In this document: positions 8,362 through 17,172 of the stretch, piece by piece | Layout: each line of letters starts with the position of its first letter | Numbering within the stretch: position 1 is the stretch's first letter | Assembly: GCF_025195085.2 (NCBI RefSeq) | Contig: NZ_JANAVY020000018.1 | Coordinates: forward strand, 1-64,000 | DNA: 64,000 nucleotides | Origin: Vibrio intestinalis | GTDB lineage: Bacteria > Pseudomonadota > Gammaproteobacteria > Enterobacterales > Vibrionaceae | Direction: 5' to 3' | The notes under the pieces: generated by a model | What the model saw: the letters and a program-made list of their open reading frames with translations, nothing else | Database searches by the model: none | What the model was told of the DNA's origin: nothing | Position numbers and translations under genes: made by a program

Positions 8362-8901
8362 CTAATCTAGCGACTTCTTGCGGCTAATTTTTACTCTAAT
8401 CGCGTTAGAGATATGCTCGGCTAATTCTTCGATGGCTTCTTTGTCGTAACTGTGTTCAATAGCGCGTGATTTACCATTGAGTAACCGGAGGATGAGAGAG
8501 TAGCGAGTCGCATGTTCTTTTTTCGCTTCGCTGATTTCAAAACTCTGAATATCGAAATAGCTGTAGAGCTTTCGTTTACCAAAGTAAATCTCGGATTTTT
8601 TATTATCGAATCGGTAACTGTGGCCAAGAATGGCTCTTTCAATTGTCGCTAGCGTGTTAATGGTATGAACGATAAGCGCGATACCAACGATAATAATGAT
8701 CATTACACGAGCGTTAAGGCTGCCACCACGCTGTAAATGCTGCAAGGTGTCCATTACGTAGGCTTTTGCTTGCGGGTAGGTAAAAAGAACCCAAGCAATG
8801 ATGGCGATCGACCAACACATCAGGATTGCTTTAAACAGTTCTCGTGTGCGTTTAACGGAAAGCAGGAGTTCATGCTTATCGTTGTTGATGACTTTTAACA
8901 T
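8362..8901 (-). CDS. two-TM membrane protein, tandem paralogue 2
   Basis: A 179-residue protein with the same plan as its downstream neighbour: a short polar N terminus, two membrane segments (around ILMCWSIAIIAWVLF and VMIIIIVGIALIVHTI), and a soluble domain with an alternating, probably beta-strand, pattern ending in a helix. I do not recognise a named family. It is the promoter-proximal member of the pair and is divergent from the photolyase operon. The ribosome-binding site is weak. Confidence 0.65.
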   Translation of the reverse strand: MLKVINNDKHELLLSVKRTRELFKAILMCWSIAIIAWVLFTYPQAKAYVMDTLQHLQRGGSLNARVMIIIIVGIALIVHTINTLATIERAILGHSYRFDNKKSEIYFGKRKLYSYFDIQSFEISEAKKEHATRYSLILRLLNGKSRAIEHSYDKEAIEELAEHISNAIRVKISRKKSLD

Positions 8902-9009
8902 CTCATATCAACCATATTCAGGGTTATGAGATGTATTTTATAAATTTAACGCACTGATACTTAGGAATATTTGTGAGGTGCGCTGTACATTTTGTTTATT
9001 ACTGATGAG

Positions 9010-9061
9010 CTGTTCTCCTTTGTCTTTCGTATTCATTTAAGTGAATAAAAAAGGAGAGCAG
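9010..9061 (+). promoter_or_regulatory. leader hairpin covering the ribosome-binding site of the photolyase operon
   Basis: CTGTTCTCCTTT (9010-9021) can pair with AAAGGAGAGCAG (9050-9061) over 12 bp with one G-U. An inner stem (ATTCA 9031-9035 with TGAAT 9042-9046) stacks inside. The 3' arm contains the AAGGAG Shine-Dalgarno of the gene starting at 9065, so the fold would hide it. This suggests translational control, for example by temperature or an RNA-binding factor. The same dyad could instead be a DNA operator. Confidence 0.5.
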
Positions 9062-9064
9062 TGA

Positions 9065-10408
9065 ATGAAAAAACGTGGAATTTACTGGGTTACCGATGAT
9101 TTTCGGGTAAAAGAAAACCCACTGCTCAATAAAACGAATGAAGTGGATGAGTTGGCGATCGTTCACTATTTGCCGGGCGTTACGCCGTTCTTACAACACT
9201 ATGCTGGTGTGACGAGGATCGGTCGTAACAAAGATAAGTTCATCAAACAAACGATTTACGATTTCAACCACGCACTGCAAGATTATGGGCAAAAGCTCCA
9301 CACTTTCGCTCACGAACCCTTCAAGCACCTTTATAAGTTAATCAGCTCCTTAGATATCACTCACCTTTATTGTGACGACTTTGCTGGATGGAATGAAAAG
9401 CGAGTGATTGAAAAGCTCACACACTATTTCCCTAACCTCAAGGTAGTAAGCGTTAACACTCGAATGCTATTTGATGAAAATAATCTACCTCTGCTTAGAG
9501 AAGGGGATTTAGACACGTTTTCCAAGTTTAGGAGGCGTGTGGAATCGAGCATACCTTTAAACGCCCATGAGGTTCTGTTTAGCCTACCAAAGCGCATTCC
9601 TTTATCGGGTGAGATAAGAATAAGCGGTTTTCATTGTGGTGGTTCCGATTTCGTTGGCGGAGAGCAAGCCGGATTGAATCATTTGGAACGCTACTTTGAA
9701 CAAGATTTCGCATTGCATTACAAGCAGACGCGAAATGCTTTAGAGGGTGAGGGCAATTCTACGCAGTTTTCTCCTTGGTTGGCGCTTGGCTGCGTGTCTC
9801 CACAAACGATATTACGTAAACTCAGGATTTTCGAGGCTTGTCATGGCACGAATGATTCAACCGCTTGGATAGAGTTTGAACTTCTGTGGCGCGAGTATTT
9901 CTATTGGTATGGGCGCAAACATGGCAGTCGGCTTTTTAAGTTTAGTGGTATTAAAGATGCGATGCCGCTCACTAGCTTTTACGCCCAGCGCTTTCAGCAG
10001 TGGAAACATGGGATGACGGCGTTTCCATTAGTGAATGCATGTATGCGTCAGCTCAATCAAACTGGTTTTATGTCTAACCGTGGCAGGCAAATAGTCGCCA
10101 GCTGTTTAGTAAACGAACTGCAATTAGATTGGCGTTACGGAGCGGCTTACTTTGAAACTCAGTTAGTTGATTATGACGTGTCATCCAACTGGGGTAACTG
10201 GCAGTATCTCGCTGGAGTAGGGGCAGACCCGCGCGGTCTAAGACGTTTTGATATTAACAAGCAAACTGAGCTGTATGACCCAGAGAACCACTTCATCAAA
10301 AAATGGTGTGGTGAGGAGTACACACGAATTAGTGATGCTAATGTGATTGACAGTGTAGATATGGTTGATTGGCCGATAGAGCCGAAATTGAAGCGGAGAT
10401 TGCAGTGA
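9065..10408 (+). CDS. cryptochrome-DASH / deoxyribodipyrimidine photolyase family
   Basis: A 447-residue flavoprotein. It has an N-terminal Rossmann (antenna) domain beginning KKRGIYWVTDDFRVKENPLL, the DASH-type TFSKFRRRVES, and a C-terminal FAD domain with FSPWLALGCVSP, ELLWREYFYWY and NWGNWQYLAGVGADPRG. The tail DINKQTELYDPENHFIKKW is characteristic of cryptochrome DASH. Members repair cyclobutane dimers, mainly in single-stranded DNA, or act as light sensors. It overlaps the next gene by 4 bp (GTGA), so both should be translated from one mRNA. The upstream leader folds over the ribosome-binding site. Confidence 0.9.
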   Translation: MKKRGIYWVTDDFRVKENPLLNKTNEVDELAIVHYLPGVTPFLQHYAGVTRIGRNKDKFIKQTIYDFNHALQDYGQKLHTFAHEPFKHLYKLISSLDITHLYCDDFAGWNEKRVIEKLTHYFPNLKVVSVNTRMLFDENNLPLLREGDLDTFSKFRRRVESSIPLNAHEVLFSLPKRIPLSGEIRISGFHCGGSDFVGGEQAGLNHLERYFEQDFALHYKQTRNALEGEGNSTQFSPWLALGCVSPQTILRKLRIFEACHGTNDSTAWIEFELLWREYFYWYGRKHGSRLFKFSGIKDAMPLTSFYAQRFQQWKHGMTAFPLVNACMRQLNQTGFMSNRGRQIVASCLVNELQLDWRYGAAYFETQLVDYDVSSNWGNWQYLAGVGADPRGLRRFDINKQTELYDPENHFIKKWCGEEYTRISDANVIDSVDMVDWPIEPKLKRRLQ

Positions 10409-11949
10409 ATATAGATCGCGTGAGACTGATCCTTGGGGACCAACTCAATCATAATCACTCTTGGTTTAACCATGTTGAGCCAAACACGTTGTACTTAATC
10501 GCTGAGCTAAAACAAGAAACAGGGTACGTAAAGCACCACGTGCAAAAAATTAGTGCGTTCTTTGCTGCGATGGAGGCGTTTGCCATCGCGCTTCAACAAG
10601 AAGGCCATCATGTATTGCATTTAACACTCGACCAAAGCTGTGAATATAAAGATTTAAACCATTTGATTGCTGCAATGGTTAATCAGCATTCAGCAAAATA
10701 CTTTGAGTACCAAAGACCAGATGAATTTCGACTGTTTCAAAGCATGCAGGGGTTAGAGTTAGCAAACTGTCAGATAAATTGCGTCGATAGCGAACATTTT
10801 CTTCTGCCTTATGATGAAATCAGCGAGTATTTTAAACCCAACAAACGCACCGTGATGGAGCCGTTTTATCGTAGAATGCGCAAACGTTATGGCATTTTGG
10901 TTGAAGATGGTAAACCCGTTGGTGGTAAATGGAATTTCGATGCCAACAATCGCAATAAACTCAAAGTAAAAGACATCGATGAACTGCCTGAGCCACTGAT
11001 GTTTAGTAACGATGTAAGCGCTATTTTGCAGCGATTAGACAGACATGACGTGAGTACTATCGGGCAGGCATCTAAAATGTTGTTGTGGCCAATCAACCGA
11101 GCGCAAAGTTTAAGTTTGCTCGCACATTTTTGCCGTGTATGTTTGCCACGGTTTGGTCAGTTTCAAGATGCGATGACCAAAAACGCTTCCTCGCAGTGGA
11201 GCTTGTACCACAGCCGCTTGTCGTTCGCACTCAATGCAAAGTTACTGTCGCCAAAAGAGGTCGTTGACGCAGCGTTGTCAGCATACAGTTGTGATGATCA
11301 AATCGATCTCGCTCAGATAGAAGGCTTCGTCAGACAAATCATTGGTTGGCGCGAGTATATCCGCGCGATTTATTGGGCAAATATGCCGCATTATGGCGAA
11401 CTCAATGCGCTTTCCGCTCACCGAAAGTTGCCTGACTACTTTTGGCATGGTGAGACTAAAATGAGCTGTCTAAAACAAGCGATCACTCAATCACTCGAAT
11501 ACGCTTATGCTCACCATATTCAACGTTTGATGGTCACAGGGAATTTTTGCCTGCTGACTGAAATCGATCCAAACCAAGTCGACGATTGGTACCTTGGTAT
11601 CTATATCGACGCGATAGAATGGGTAGAAATGCCCAACACTCGTGGCATGGCATTGTTTGCTGATGGGGGTATTGTCGGCACTAAGCCGTATGCGGCAAGT
11701 GGCGCTTACACACAAAGAATGAGCGATTATTGTAAAGGGTGCCATTACAACCAAAAACTGAAATCAGAAGAAAATGCCTGTCCACTTAATAGCCTGTACT
11801 GGCGCTTTATGGTTAAACATCGCCCAACAATAGGCAGCAACCCGAGAATGGGCATGATATTTCGTTCGTGGGACAACATGGCAGAGCCCGCACAGCAGGC
11901 TATCTTGCAACGTGCAGAGTATTACTTACAGCAGATTGAATCTCTCTAA
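10405..11949 (+). CDS. prokaryotic (6-4) photolyase-type protein with Fe-S cluster (FeS-BCP/PhrB family)
   Basis: A 514-residue member of the bacterial cryptochrome/photolyase group that repairs (6-4) photoproducts and holds a [4Fe-4S] cluster, FAD and a lumazine antenna. The N terminus VRLILGDQLNHNHSW is diagnostic. The cluster-binding region is YCKGCHYN, twelve residues, then CPLNSLYW. A further Cys, in TGNFCLLTEIDP, is probably the fourth ligand. The GTG at 10405 overlaps the preceding TGA and has CGGAG upstream. The operon therefore pairs enzymes for two different UV lesions. Confidence 0.92.
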   Translation: MNIDRVRLILGDQLNHNHSWFNHVEPNTLYLIAELKQETGYVKHHVQKISAFFAAMEAFAIALQQEGHHVLHLTLDQSCEYKDLNHLIAAMVNQHSAKYFEYQRPDEFRLFQSMQGLELANCQINCVDSEHFLLPYDEISEYFKPNKRTVMEPFYRRMRKRYGILVEDGKPVGGKWNFDANNRNKLKVKDIDELPEPLMFSNDVSAILQRLDRHDVSTIGQASKMLLWPINRAQSLSLLAHFCRVCLPRFGQFQDAMTKNASSQWSLYHSRLSFALNAKLLSPKEVVDAALSAYSCDDQIDLAQIEGFVRQIIGWREYIRAIYWANMPHYGELNALSAHRKLPDYFWHGETKMSCLKQAITQSLEYAYAHHIQRLMVTGNFCLLTEIDPNQVDDWYLGIYIDAIEWVEMPNTRGMALFADGGIVGTKPYAASGAYTQRMSDYCKGCHYNQKLKSEENACPLNSLYWRFMVKHRPTIGSNPRMGMIFRSWDNMAEPAQQAILQRAEYYLQQIESL

Positions 11950-12028
11950 AGCAAATTTGATCAAAGCCCTCGCAATGTTGATGCCCTCGTTTTACACTGC
12001 CTCAACACAAAAGCGAGAGGCTAAGTAT

Positions 12029-12910
12029 TTGAAACTCGATGATTTAAAGCTATTGGTAAAAGTGGTAGAACTAGGCAGTTTTACTGCGGCGGCTAATGCG
12101 CTTGATTTACCAAGGGCGAATGTAAGCCGTCGGATAAACACCTTAGAATCTGACATCGGCGTGCCCATGTTTCACCGCACAACGCGTAGCCTATCTCTGA
12201 CCAATCAAGGTGAAATCTATTACCAAGAGCTTCGCCAAATCTTAGAGCAGTTTGATAGCCTAAATCAGTCAATTGTTCGTGATACTCATATTCTAAAGGG
12301 CAAAGTTAAGTTTGGTATTTTGCCGGAAACCCATGACATTCTTCAGCCGATATTGTTCGAGTTTCTCGACCGTCACCCCGAGATCGAACTCGATATTCGA
12401 GTGATTCAAAACGGCTTTATTGATATGTACCAACAAGGGTTAGACTTTGCGTTTCATGGCGGGGCATTGGTTGATTCAGACTTGGTAGCAAGGCAAGTAT
12501 TGCAGCTAGATCGCTGTTTAGTAGCCTCACCGCAATACATTGAGCAATTTGGTGAGCCGCACTCTGTTAGCGATATCAACAAGCATCATGCTTTGTGCTT
12601 TCGTTGGCCAACAGGGGAAGTTGACCAAGATTGGCAGTTCTCTAATGGCAGTGTACGAGTCCACTCGAAGTTGATTGCCAATAGCATCGCGTTTTTGAAA
12701 GACGCCACCCTTAAAGGGCGCGGAATTTCATTTCTTCCTAAAATTTTAGTTAAGCACCAGCTTAGTTCCGGAGAACTCGTTCATCTATTGCCGGACCAAG
12801 TCTCTAAAAATGAACATGGTTATTTGCTTTACCCTCAACCAAAAACACTAAGCCACGTTAGTCGTCAATTGATAGACCATTTACTGGCCGAAATCCCTAA
12901 GTTGAATTAA
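12029..12910 (+). CDS. LysR family transcriptional regulator
   Basis: A regulator of 293 residues if translation starts at the TTG at 12029. The winged-helix domain begins KLDDLKLLVKVVELGSFTAAANALDLPRANVSRRI, followed by a periplasmic-binding-protein-like effector domain. The TTG is favoured because an AGAGG site lies 8 nt before it and LysR proteins normally begin at this point; an ATG at 11975 would add 18 residues of non-family sequence. It follows the photolyase gene by 79 bp. I see no evidence that it regulates DNA repair, and its target is unknown. Confidence 0.8.
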   Translation: MKLDDLKLLVKVVELGSFTAAANALDLPRANVSRRINTLESDIGVPMFHRTTRSLSLTNQGEIYYQELRQILEQFDSLNQSIVRDTHILKGKVKFGILPETHDILQPILFEFLDRHPEIELDIRVIQNGFIDMYQQGLDFAFHGGALVDSDLVARQVLQLDRCLVASPQYIEQFGEPHSVSDINKHHALCFRWPTGEVDQDWQFSNGSVRVHSKLIANSIAFLKDATLKGRGISFLPKILVKHQLSSGELVHLLPDQVSKNEHGYLLYPQPKTLSHVSRQLIDHLLAEIPKLN

Positions 12911-13048
12911 CGAGCGAATATTTGCGAAGCATTAGTTAGAGCGATTCAATTATGTTTTGCAGCTTAAGGCGAAAATAACAGTTTTGTACAATACTCGCCT
13001 AAGAGTGCGTTTTATTGTGTAGCGTACGTTTGAGTAAAGGACTACACA

Positions 13049-13660
13049 ATGACTTCACTATTAATGCCAATGGTAGCTTTCGCCTTGGTTACCTCTATCT
13101 CTCCTGGTCCAGTAAATATTATAGCGACTGTTACAGGAGCAAATCATGGTTATACTCGAACAGTACCGCATATTATCGGCGCAACATTTGGCTTCGTCTC
13201 GATTTTGTTCCTATTTGGCCTTGGTTTATCTCTTCTGATGAATGAAATTTCAAATTTAGCGAAGCTGGTAACGTATGTTGGGGGGAGCTTTTTGTTATAT
13301 CTTGCCTACAAAATCGCCACGCAAGAACCGTCAATTAATGAAGAGGAATGCAAAAACTGCAGATCTGCACCATCACTGTTACAAGGGGTCATGTGTCAGT
13401 GGTTGAACCCTAAAGCATGGATTGTTTCTCTCGCTGGGATTTCCGTGTTTTATACGGGGCAAGATGCTGGAGTTGGTATGTTAAGTCTATTCTGCGCGAT
13501 ATTTTTTGTGGTTTGCTATATATCGATTTCAGTCTGGGCAATGCTTGGGGTTGTCATTAGTTCTATTTTAGAGACCCCAAAACAGTTTCGGCTGTTTAAT
13601 ATAGTCATGGCACTACTACTAGTTCTAACAGTTCTATATACTTTTTTCTTATCCAGTTGA
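13049..13660 (+). CDS. LysE/RhtB family amino-acid exporter
   Basis: A 203-residue inner-membrane protein with about six membrane segments. The signature SISPGPVNIIATVTGA near the N terminus and GVMCQWLNPKAWIVSLAGI near residue 110 identify the LysE/RhtB translocator family. These proteins export amino acids such as lysine, homoserine or threonine; the specificity here is unknown. AAGGA lies 8 nt before the ATG. The AraC-type gene begins 16 bp after its stop, so the two are likely co-transcribed and the regulator may control this exporter. Confidence 0.88.
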   Translation: MTSLLMPMVAFALVTSISPGPVNIIATVTGANHGYTRTVPHIIGATFGFVSILFLFGLGLSLLMNEISNLAKLVTYVGGSFLLYLAYKIATQEPSINEEECKNCRSAPSLLQGVMCQWLNPKAWIVSLAGISVFYTGQDAGVGMLSLFCAIFFVVCYISISVWAMLGVVISSILETPKQFRLFNIVMALLLVLTVLYTFFLSS

Positions 13661-13676
13661 AACAGAATTTTTCTCT

Positions 13677-14474
13677 ATGGTTAAACAACAATTTTATCGA
13701 CCTAACGCCGTGCCTTTAGAGCTGCGTTGTTCTGAAAATTCATACGCTTGTTATGGAAAGCATACTCATGAAGAGTTTTCTGTTGGGGCGGTAGATTGTG
13801 GCCAAAGTGACTATTTCAATAACAATATGGAATGTAAAATTGAAGCGGGTTCTCTGGTCATTGTTAATCCGATGGCGGTGCATTCATGCAATCCGGTACA
13901 CAATACCAATTGGAGCTATAAGATGTTGTACGTATGCCCAAAATGGTTAGGCGACGTGCAATCAATGATTGTAGACAATCCAACTAAAAGCTTTACACCG
14001 TTTTCCACTATCCATACAACGTCTGCGTTGCTTTATAAGCAGTTTCAATTATTGGCAGAGTCGATTATGAATGATGTCGATGACATGAAAGTGGAGGAAG
14101 AAAGCATCACGTTTTTTTCTAGCTTGTATAGCAACGCCAACGCGTTAAATGTTGACAGCTCGGGCCCAAAGGAAAATGTAGTTAAGGCCCATGATTTTAT
14201 CTTTGCTAACTTTAAAAATAACATCTCTATCAGAGAGATAGCGGAAAATGCCGGGTTGAGCGAATTTCACTTAATTCATTCGTTTAAAAAGTCTTATGGC
14301 ATCACACCTCATGCAATGCAAATAACCATGAGAATTAATGAAGCAAAAGTGTTGCTCAAAAAAGGCTATGACATAGCCTCGGTCGCTACTGAGCTAGGAT
14401 TCAATGATCAAAGCCACTTTCATCGCCACTTCAAAAAGTTAGTGGCAGTTACTCCCACTCAGTACAAACGTTAA
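13677..14474 (+). CDS. AraC family transcriptional regulator
   Basis: A 265-residue regulator. The N-terminal half is a cupin-like ligand-binding domain (YGKHTHEEFSVGAVDCGQSD, then IVNPMAVHSCNP). The last 100 residues hold two helix-turn-helix motifs: ISIREIAENAGLSEFHLIHSF and IASVATELGFNDQSHFHRHF, ending TPTQYKR. This architecture is common for AraC genes paired with LysE-type exporters. The ribosome-binding site is poor, which suggests coupling to lysE 16 bp upstream. The inducer is not predictable. Confidence 0.88.
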   Translation: MVKQQFYRPNAVPLELRCSENSYACYGKHTHEEFSVGAVDCGQSDYFNNNMECKIEAGSLVIVNPMAVHSCNPVHNTNWSYKMLYVCPKWLGDVQSMIVDNPTKSFTPFSTIHTTSALLYKQFQLLAESIMNDVDDMKVEEESITFFSSLYSNANALNVDSSGPKENVVKAHDFIFANFKNNISIREIAENAGLSEFHLIHSFKKSYGITPHAMQITMRINEAKVLLKKGYDIASVATELGFNDQSHFHRHFKKLVAVTPTQYKR

Positions 14475-14500
14475 GTTTCAGTAATGGCTGTGTAAATGAG

Positions 14501-14527
14501 CGTTGCTCCCATTTTCAGGGAGCAACG
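14501..14527. terminator. hairpin between convergent araC-type gene and gltS
   Basis: CGTTGCTCCC and GGGAGCAACG form a perfect 10-bp stem with a 7-nt loop, exactly between two convergent genes. The U-tract is weak on both strands, so efficiency is uncertain. Confidence 0.6.
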
Positions 14528-14536
14528 TTCAAAGGT

Positions 14537-15760
14537 CTACATCAGTGCAATGTAGCCTTGCAATATGATTAGATTGACGATGTCGATAAAGAAAGCGCCA
14601 ACGATCGGGACAACGAGGAAAGCTTGCGGTGACGGGCCGTGGCGGTTGACCAAGGTACCCATGTTCATTACGGCAGTCGGTGTTGCGCCTAAGCCAAAAC
14701 CACAATGTCCGCTTGCAATAATAGCGGCATCATAGTTTCGTCCCATAAAACGATAGGTTACATAAGTCGCAAACAAGCCTAGCAGGATTGACTGAATACA
14801 AAGTATCAACAGCAAGGGTAATGCGAGATCGAATATGTTCCATAGTTTCAAGCTCATTAATGCCATGGCAAGGAACAGCGATAATGACACGGTCCCTAAC
14901 ATGTCTACGGTCTCAACATCGAGCTTACTGACTTTGGTGACTTCCAATGTGTTAGTAATGATAACACCCAGAAACAGCGCATAGACAAAGTCTGGGATCA
15001 TGAGATAGCGAATACCGAAGCAGCTTACCCAATCACTTAACGCAGTTGCACCAGTCACACAGACCAAAATAAGCGCCAAACTCTGTACAACGCGTTTTGC
15101 AGTAACTTTATCCTCTTCATCCACCTGATAGGTGACAAGCTCTGGAAAATGTTTGTGTGATTGATGCGAATTACCAAATGAACTCTTGAGATTGTGCTTT
15201 TTAATCAAACGCTGCGCCATCGGTGCGCCGATGATACCCCCAATAATTAGACCGAAGGTGGCTGACGCCATTGCAATCTCAAGTACATTGTTGATGCCAT
15301 ATTGTTCTTGGAAAGTCGTCGCCCAAGCCGCACCCGTACCATGCCCACCTGATAAAGTAATAGAACCGACAATCAAGCCAAGCAGTGGATCGAGCCCTAG
15401 TAGCGTTGCGAGTGAAACGCCGACTGCATTTTGAATCACAATATAAATGGAAGCGATGGCAAGGAAGATAAATACCTTTAAACCGCCTTTGATGAGCTGG
15501 GTGTAGTTAGCTGCGAGTCCTACCGTTGCGAAGAACATCAACATGAAGGTGTTTTGTAACGGCAAATCAAAGCGAATTTCAACACCAACAAAGTGCGCAA
15601 TGGTTAGTGCCGTGGCAACGATAAGACCACCCACAATTGGCTCAGGAATTGAAAAGCGTTGAAGCAGTGGAACTTGCTTGTTTACCCACTGACCTAAAAA
15701 AAGCACGACCATGGCAAGCAGGAAAGATACCTGAGGGCCAATCGATAGCACTTGATTCAT
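14537..15760 (-). CDS. gltS: sodium/glutamate symporter
   Basis: A 407-residue inner-membrane carrier of the ESS family, taking up glutamate with sodium. It has the two family repeats: SGGHGTGAAWATTF near residue 140 and SGHCGFGLGATPTAVMNM near residue 350, each in a re-entrant loop. About ten further hydrophobic segments are present. GAGGAC precedes the ATG. It is convergent with the AraC-type gene and divergent from the RND operon. The length matches GltS. Confidence 0.92.
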   Translation of the reverse strand: MNQVLSIGPQVSFLLAMVVLFLGQWVNKQVPLLQRFSIPEPIVGGLIVATALTIAHFVGVEIRFDLPLQNTFMLMFFATVGLAANYTQLIKGGLKVFIFLAIASIYIVIQNAVGVSLATLLGLDPLLGLIVGSITLSGGHGTGAAWATTFQEQYGINNVLEIAMASATFGLIIGGIIGAPMAQRLIKKHNLKSSFGNSHQSHKHFPELVTYQVDEEDKVTAKRVVQSLALILVCVTGATALSDWVSCFGIRYLMIPDFVYALFLGVIITNTLEVTKVSKLDVETVDMLGTVSLSLFLAMALMSLKLWNIFDLALPLLLILCIQSILLGLFATYVTYRFMGRNYDAAIIASGHCGFGLGATPTAVMNMGTLVNRHGPSPQAFLVVPIVGAFFIDIVNLIILQGYIALM

Positions 15761-16083
15761 TTTGTCCTCTTTATTCGTTCACTCTCCGTGGAACGATCAT
15801 ACGGGTTATGAAGGCGAACAGATTACTGCGAAGCTACCGTTTTAGCTACGAAATTAGTGATGGATGTTGAAAATTTATAAATTGACTTTTGGCGTTTGTT
15901 TGTTTTTGCCGCAGAGGCTGCATTGTCACTACAAATTGTACAAAATTCCATCTAACCCCCGATTCTAGTGTATAAGGTTAGTTTTATTGTCATGAAATTT
16001 GTGACAGTAAGTCTCGATAGTAGATGATTATTTGAACGGTGTTCGATTGTAAAATAGCGCCATCTACTTTGGAGCTATTTGAA
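15761..16083. promoter_or_regulatory. divergent promoter region between gltS and the RND operon
   Basis: About 320 bp without a gene. It contains the inverted repeat TGTCA-N9-TGACA at 15988-16006, a possible repressor operator some 80 bp upstream of the adaptor gene. No regulator gene is adjacent to the pump, so the factor would have to be encoded elsewhere. Confidence 0.4.
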
Positions 16084-17166
16084 ATGAAAACACCTAATCA
16101 AATTTTCTGTATTACAGCTTTGGCTATATTGGTCAGTGGTTGTAATCAAGCGCAAGACAATCAGCCAATGATTCCTAGAGCCAAAACTGTGCAAGTCGTC
16201 GAGTTGGCCGATCCAAATAGCCGTTCTACAAAACACTTTAGTGGCGTAATCGGTGCTATAGATAGCGCTGACCTCTCTTTCCGCATTCCCGGCACTATTG
16301 AACAAGTGATGGTGAGCAAAGGGGACATGGTTAAGAAAGGGCAAGTTATTGCAACCTTAGACCCGCATGATTACCAAGTAACAGTACAAGAGTTAGAAGC
16401 AAGGTTACTCGAAGCAAAATCAGCCCATAAACTGGCTAAAGCAGAGTTAAAGCGCGTTAAACAAGCCACTAGCGACGATGCAATTGCAGCGGTTAATCTA
16501 GACCGAGCGATTAGCGGTTACGAGCGCAGTTTGGCGGCGATTAAAGTGGTGAACAAAAACATTCAACGCGCCAAGGATATGTTGTCTTACACCGAGTTAA
16601 AAGCGCCGTTTGATGGTGTTATCGGTAGTGTTAACAACGAGCAGTTCGAGCAAGTTATCCCAGGTGTTGCGTTTGCTACTTTGCAAAATGATATGCAATT
16701 GGAAGTGGATATTGATGTTCCTGAGAGCCTAATTACTGAATTTGAAGTGGGTCAAACGGGAGCGGTGACTTGGTATCAAGGCAACACGGAGTTGGTAGGT
16801 AACGTATCTGAAATTGCGCCTATTCCTCATCTAATTAAACAAACCTACACGGTAACCTACACCCTAGAAAAAGGCGATGCGCACTTGTTCCCGGGAAAGG
16901 TGGTATCGGTCAGCGCGTCTTTAGATTCTGACAATGACGATCACTGTGTACCTTACTCAGCGTTAGTTGGAGAGAAGCAGAGCATGCACGTCAACTTAGT
17001 GCGTGATAATAAGATTGTTTCTGCGCCAGTTGATCTGCGCTCGATTGATGCTTACCAAGCCTGCGTTCAAGGCGAAATGCAAAGCGGTGATTTAGTCGTG
17101 GTGAGTGGTTCTCAATACCTTGCCGATGGCGACAAAGTCGGCAATATCGTTGTGCGAACTCAGTAA
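16084..17166 (+). CDS. RND efflux periplasmic adaptor (membrane fusion) lipoprotein
   Basis: A 360-residue HlyD/AcrA-type adaptor linking the inner-membrane RND pump to the outer-membrane channel. The ATG at 16084 (GGAG 9 nt upstream) gives a lipoprotein signal with lipobox LVSGC. Next are the first lipoyl half (DLSFRIPGTIEQVMVSKGDMV), an alpha-helical hairpin (about residues 90-160), the second lipoyl half (YTELKAPFDGVIGSV) and beta-barrel domains. It is the first gene of a three-gene operon; the permease starts 6 bp after its stop. Confidence 0.9.
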   Translation: MKTPNQIFCITALAILVSGCNQAQDNQPMIPRAKTVQVVELADPNSRSTKHFSGVIGAIDSADLSFRIPGTIEQVMVSKGDMVKKGQVIATLDPHDYQVTVQELEARLLEAKSAHKLAKAELKRVKQATSDDAIAAVNLDRAISGYERSLAAIKVVNKNIQRAKDMLSYTELKAPFDGVIGSVNNEQFEQVIPGVAFATLQNDMQLEVDIDVPESLITEFEVGQTGAVTWYQGNTELVGNVSEIAPIPHLIKQTYTVTYTLEKGDAHLFPGKVVSVSASLDSDNDDHCVPYSALVGEKQSMHVNLVRDNKIVSAPVDLRSIDAYQACVQGEMQSGDLVVVSGSQYLADGDKVGNIVVRTQ

Positions 17167-17172
17167 GGAACA

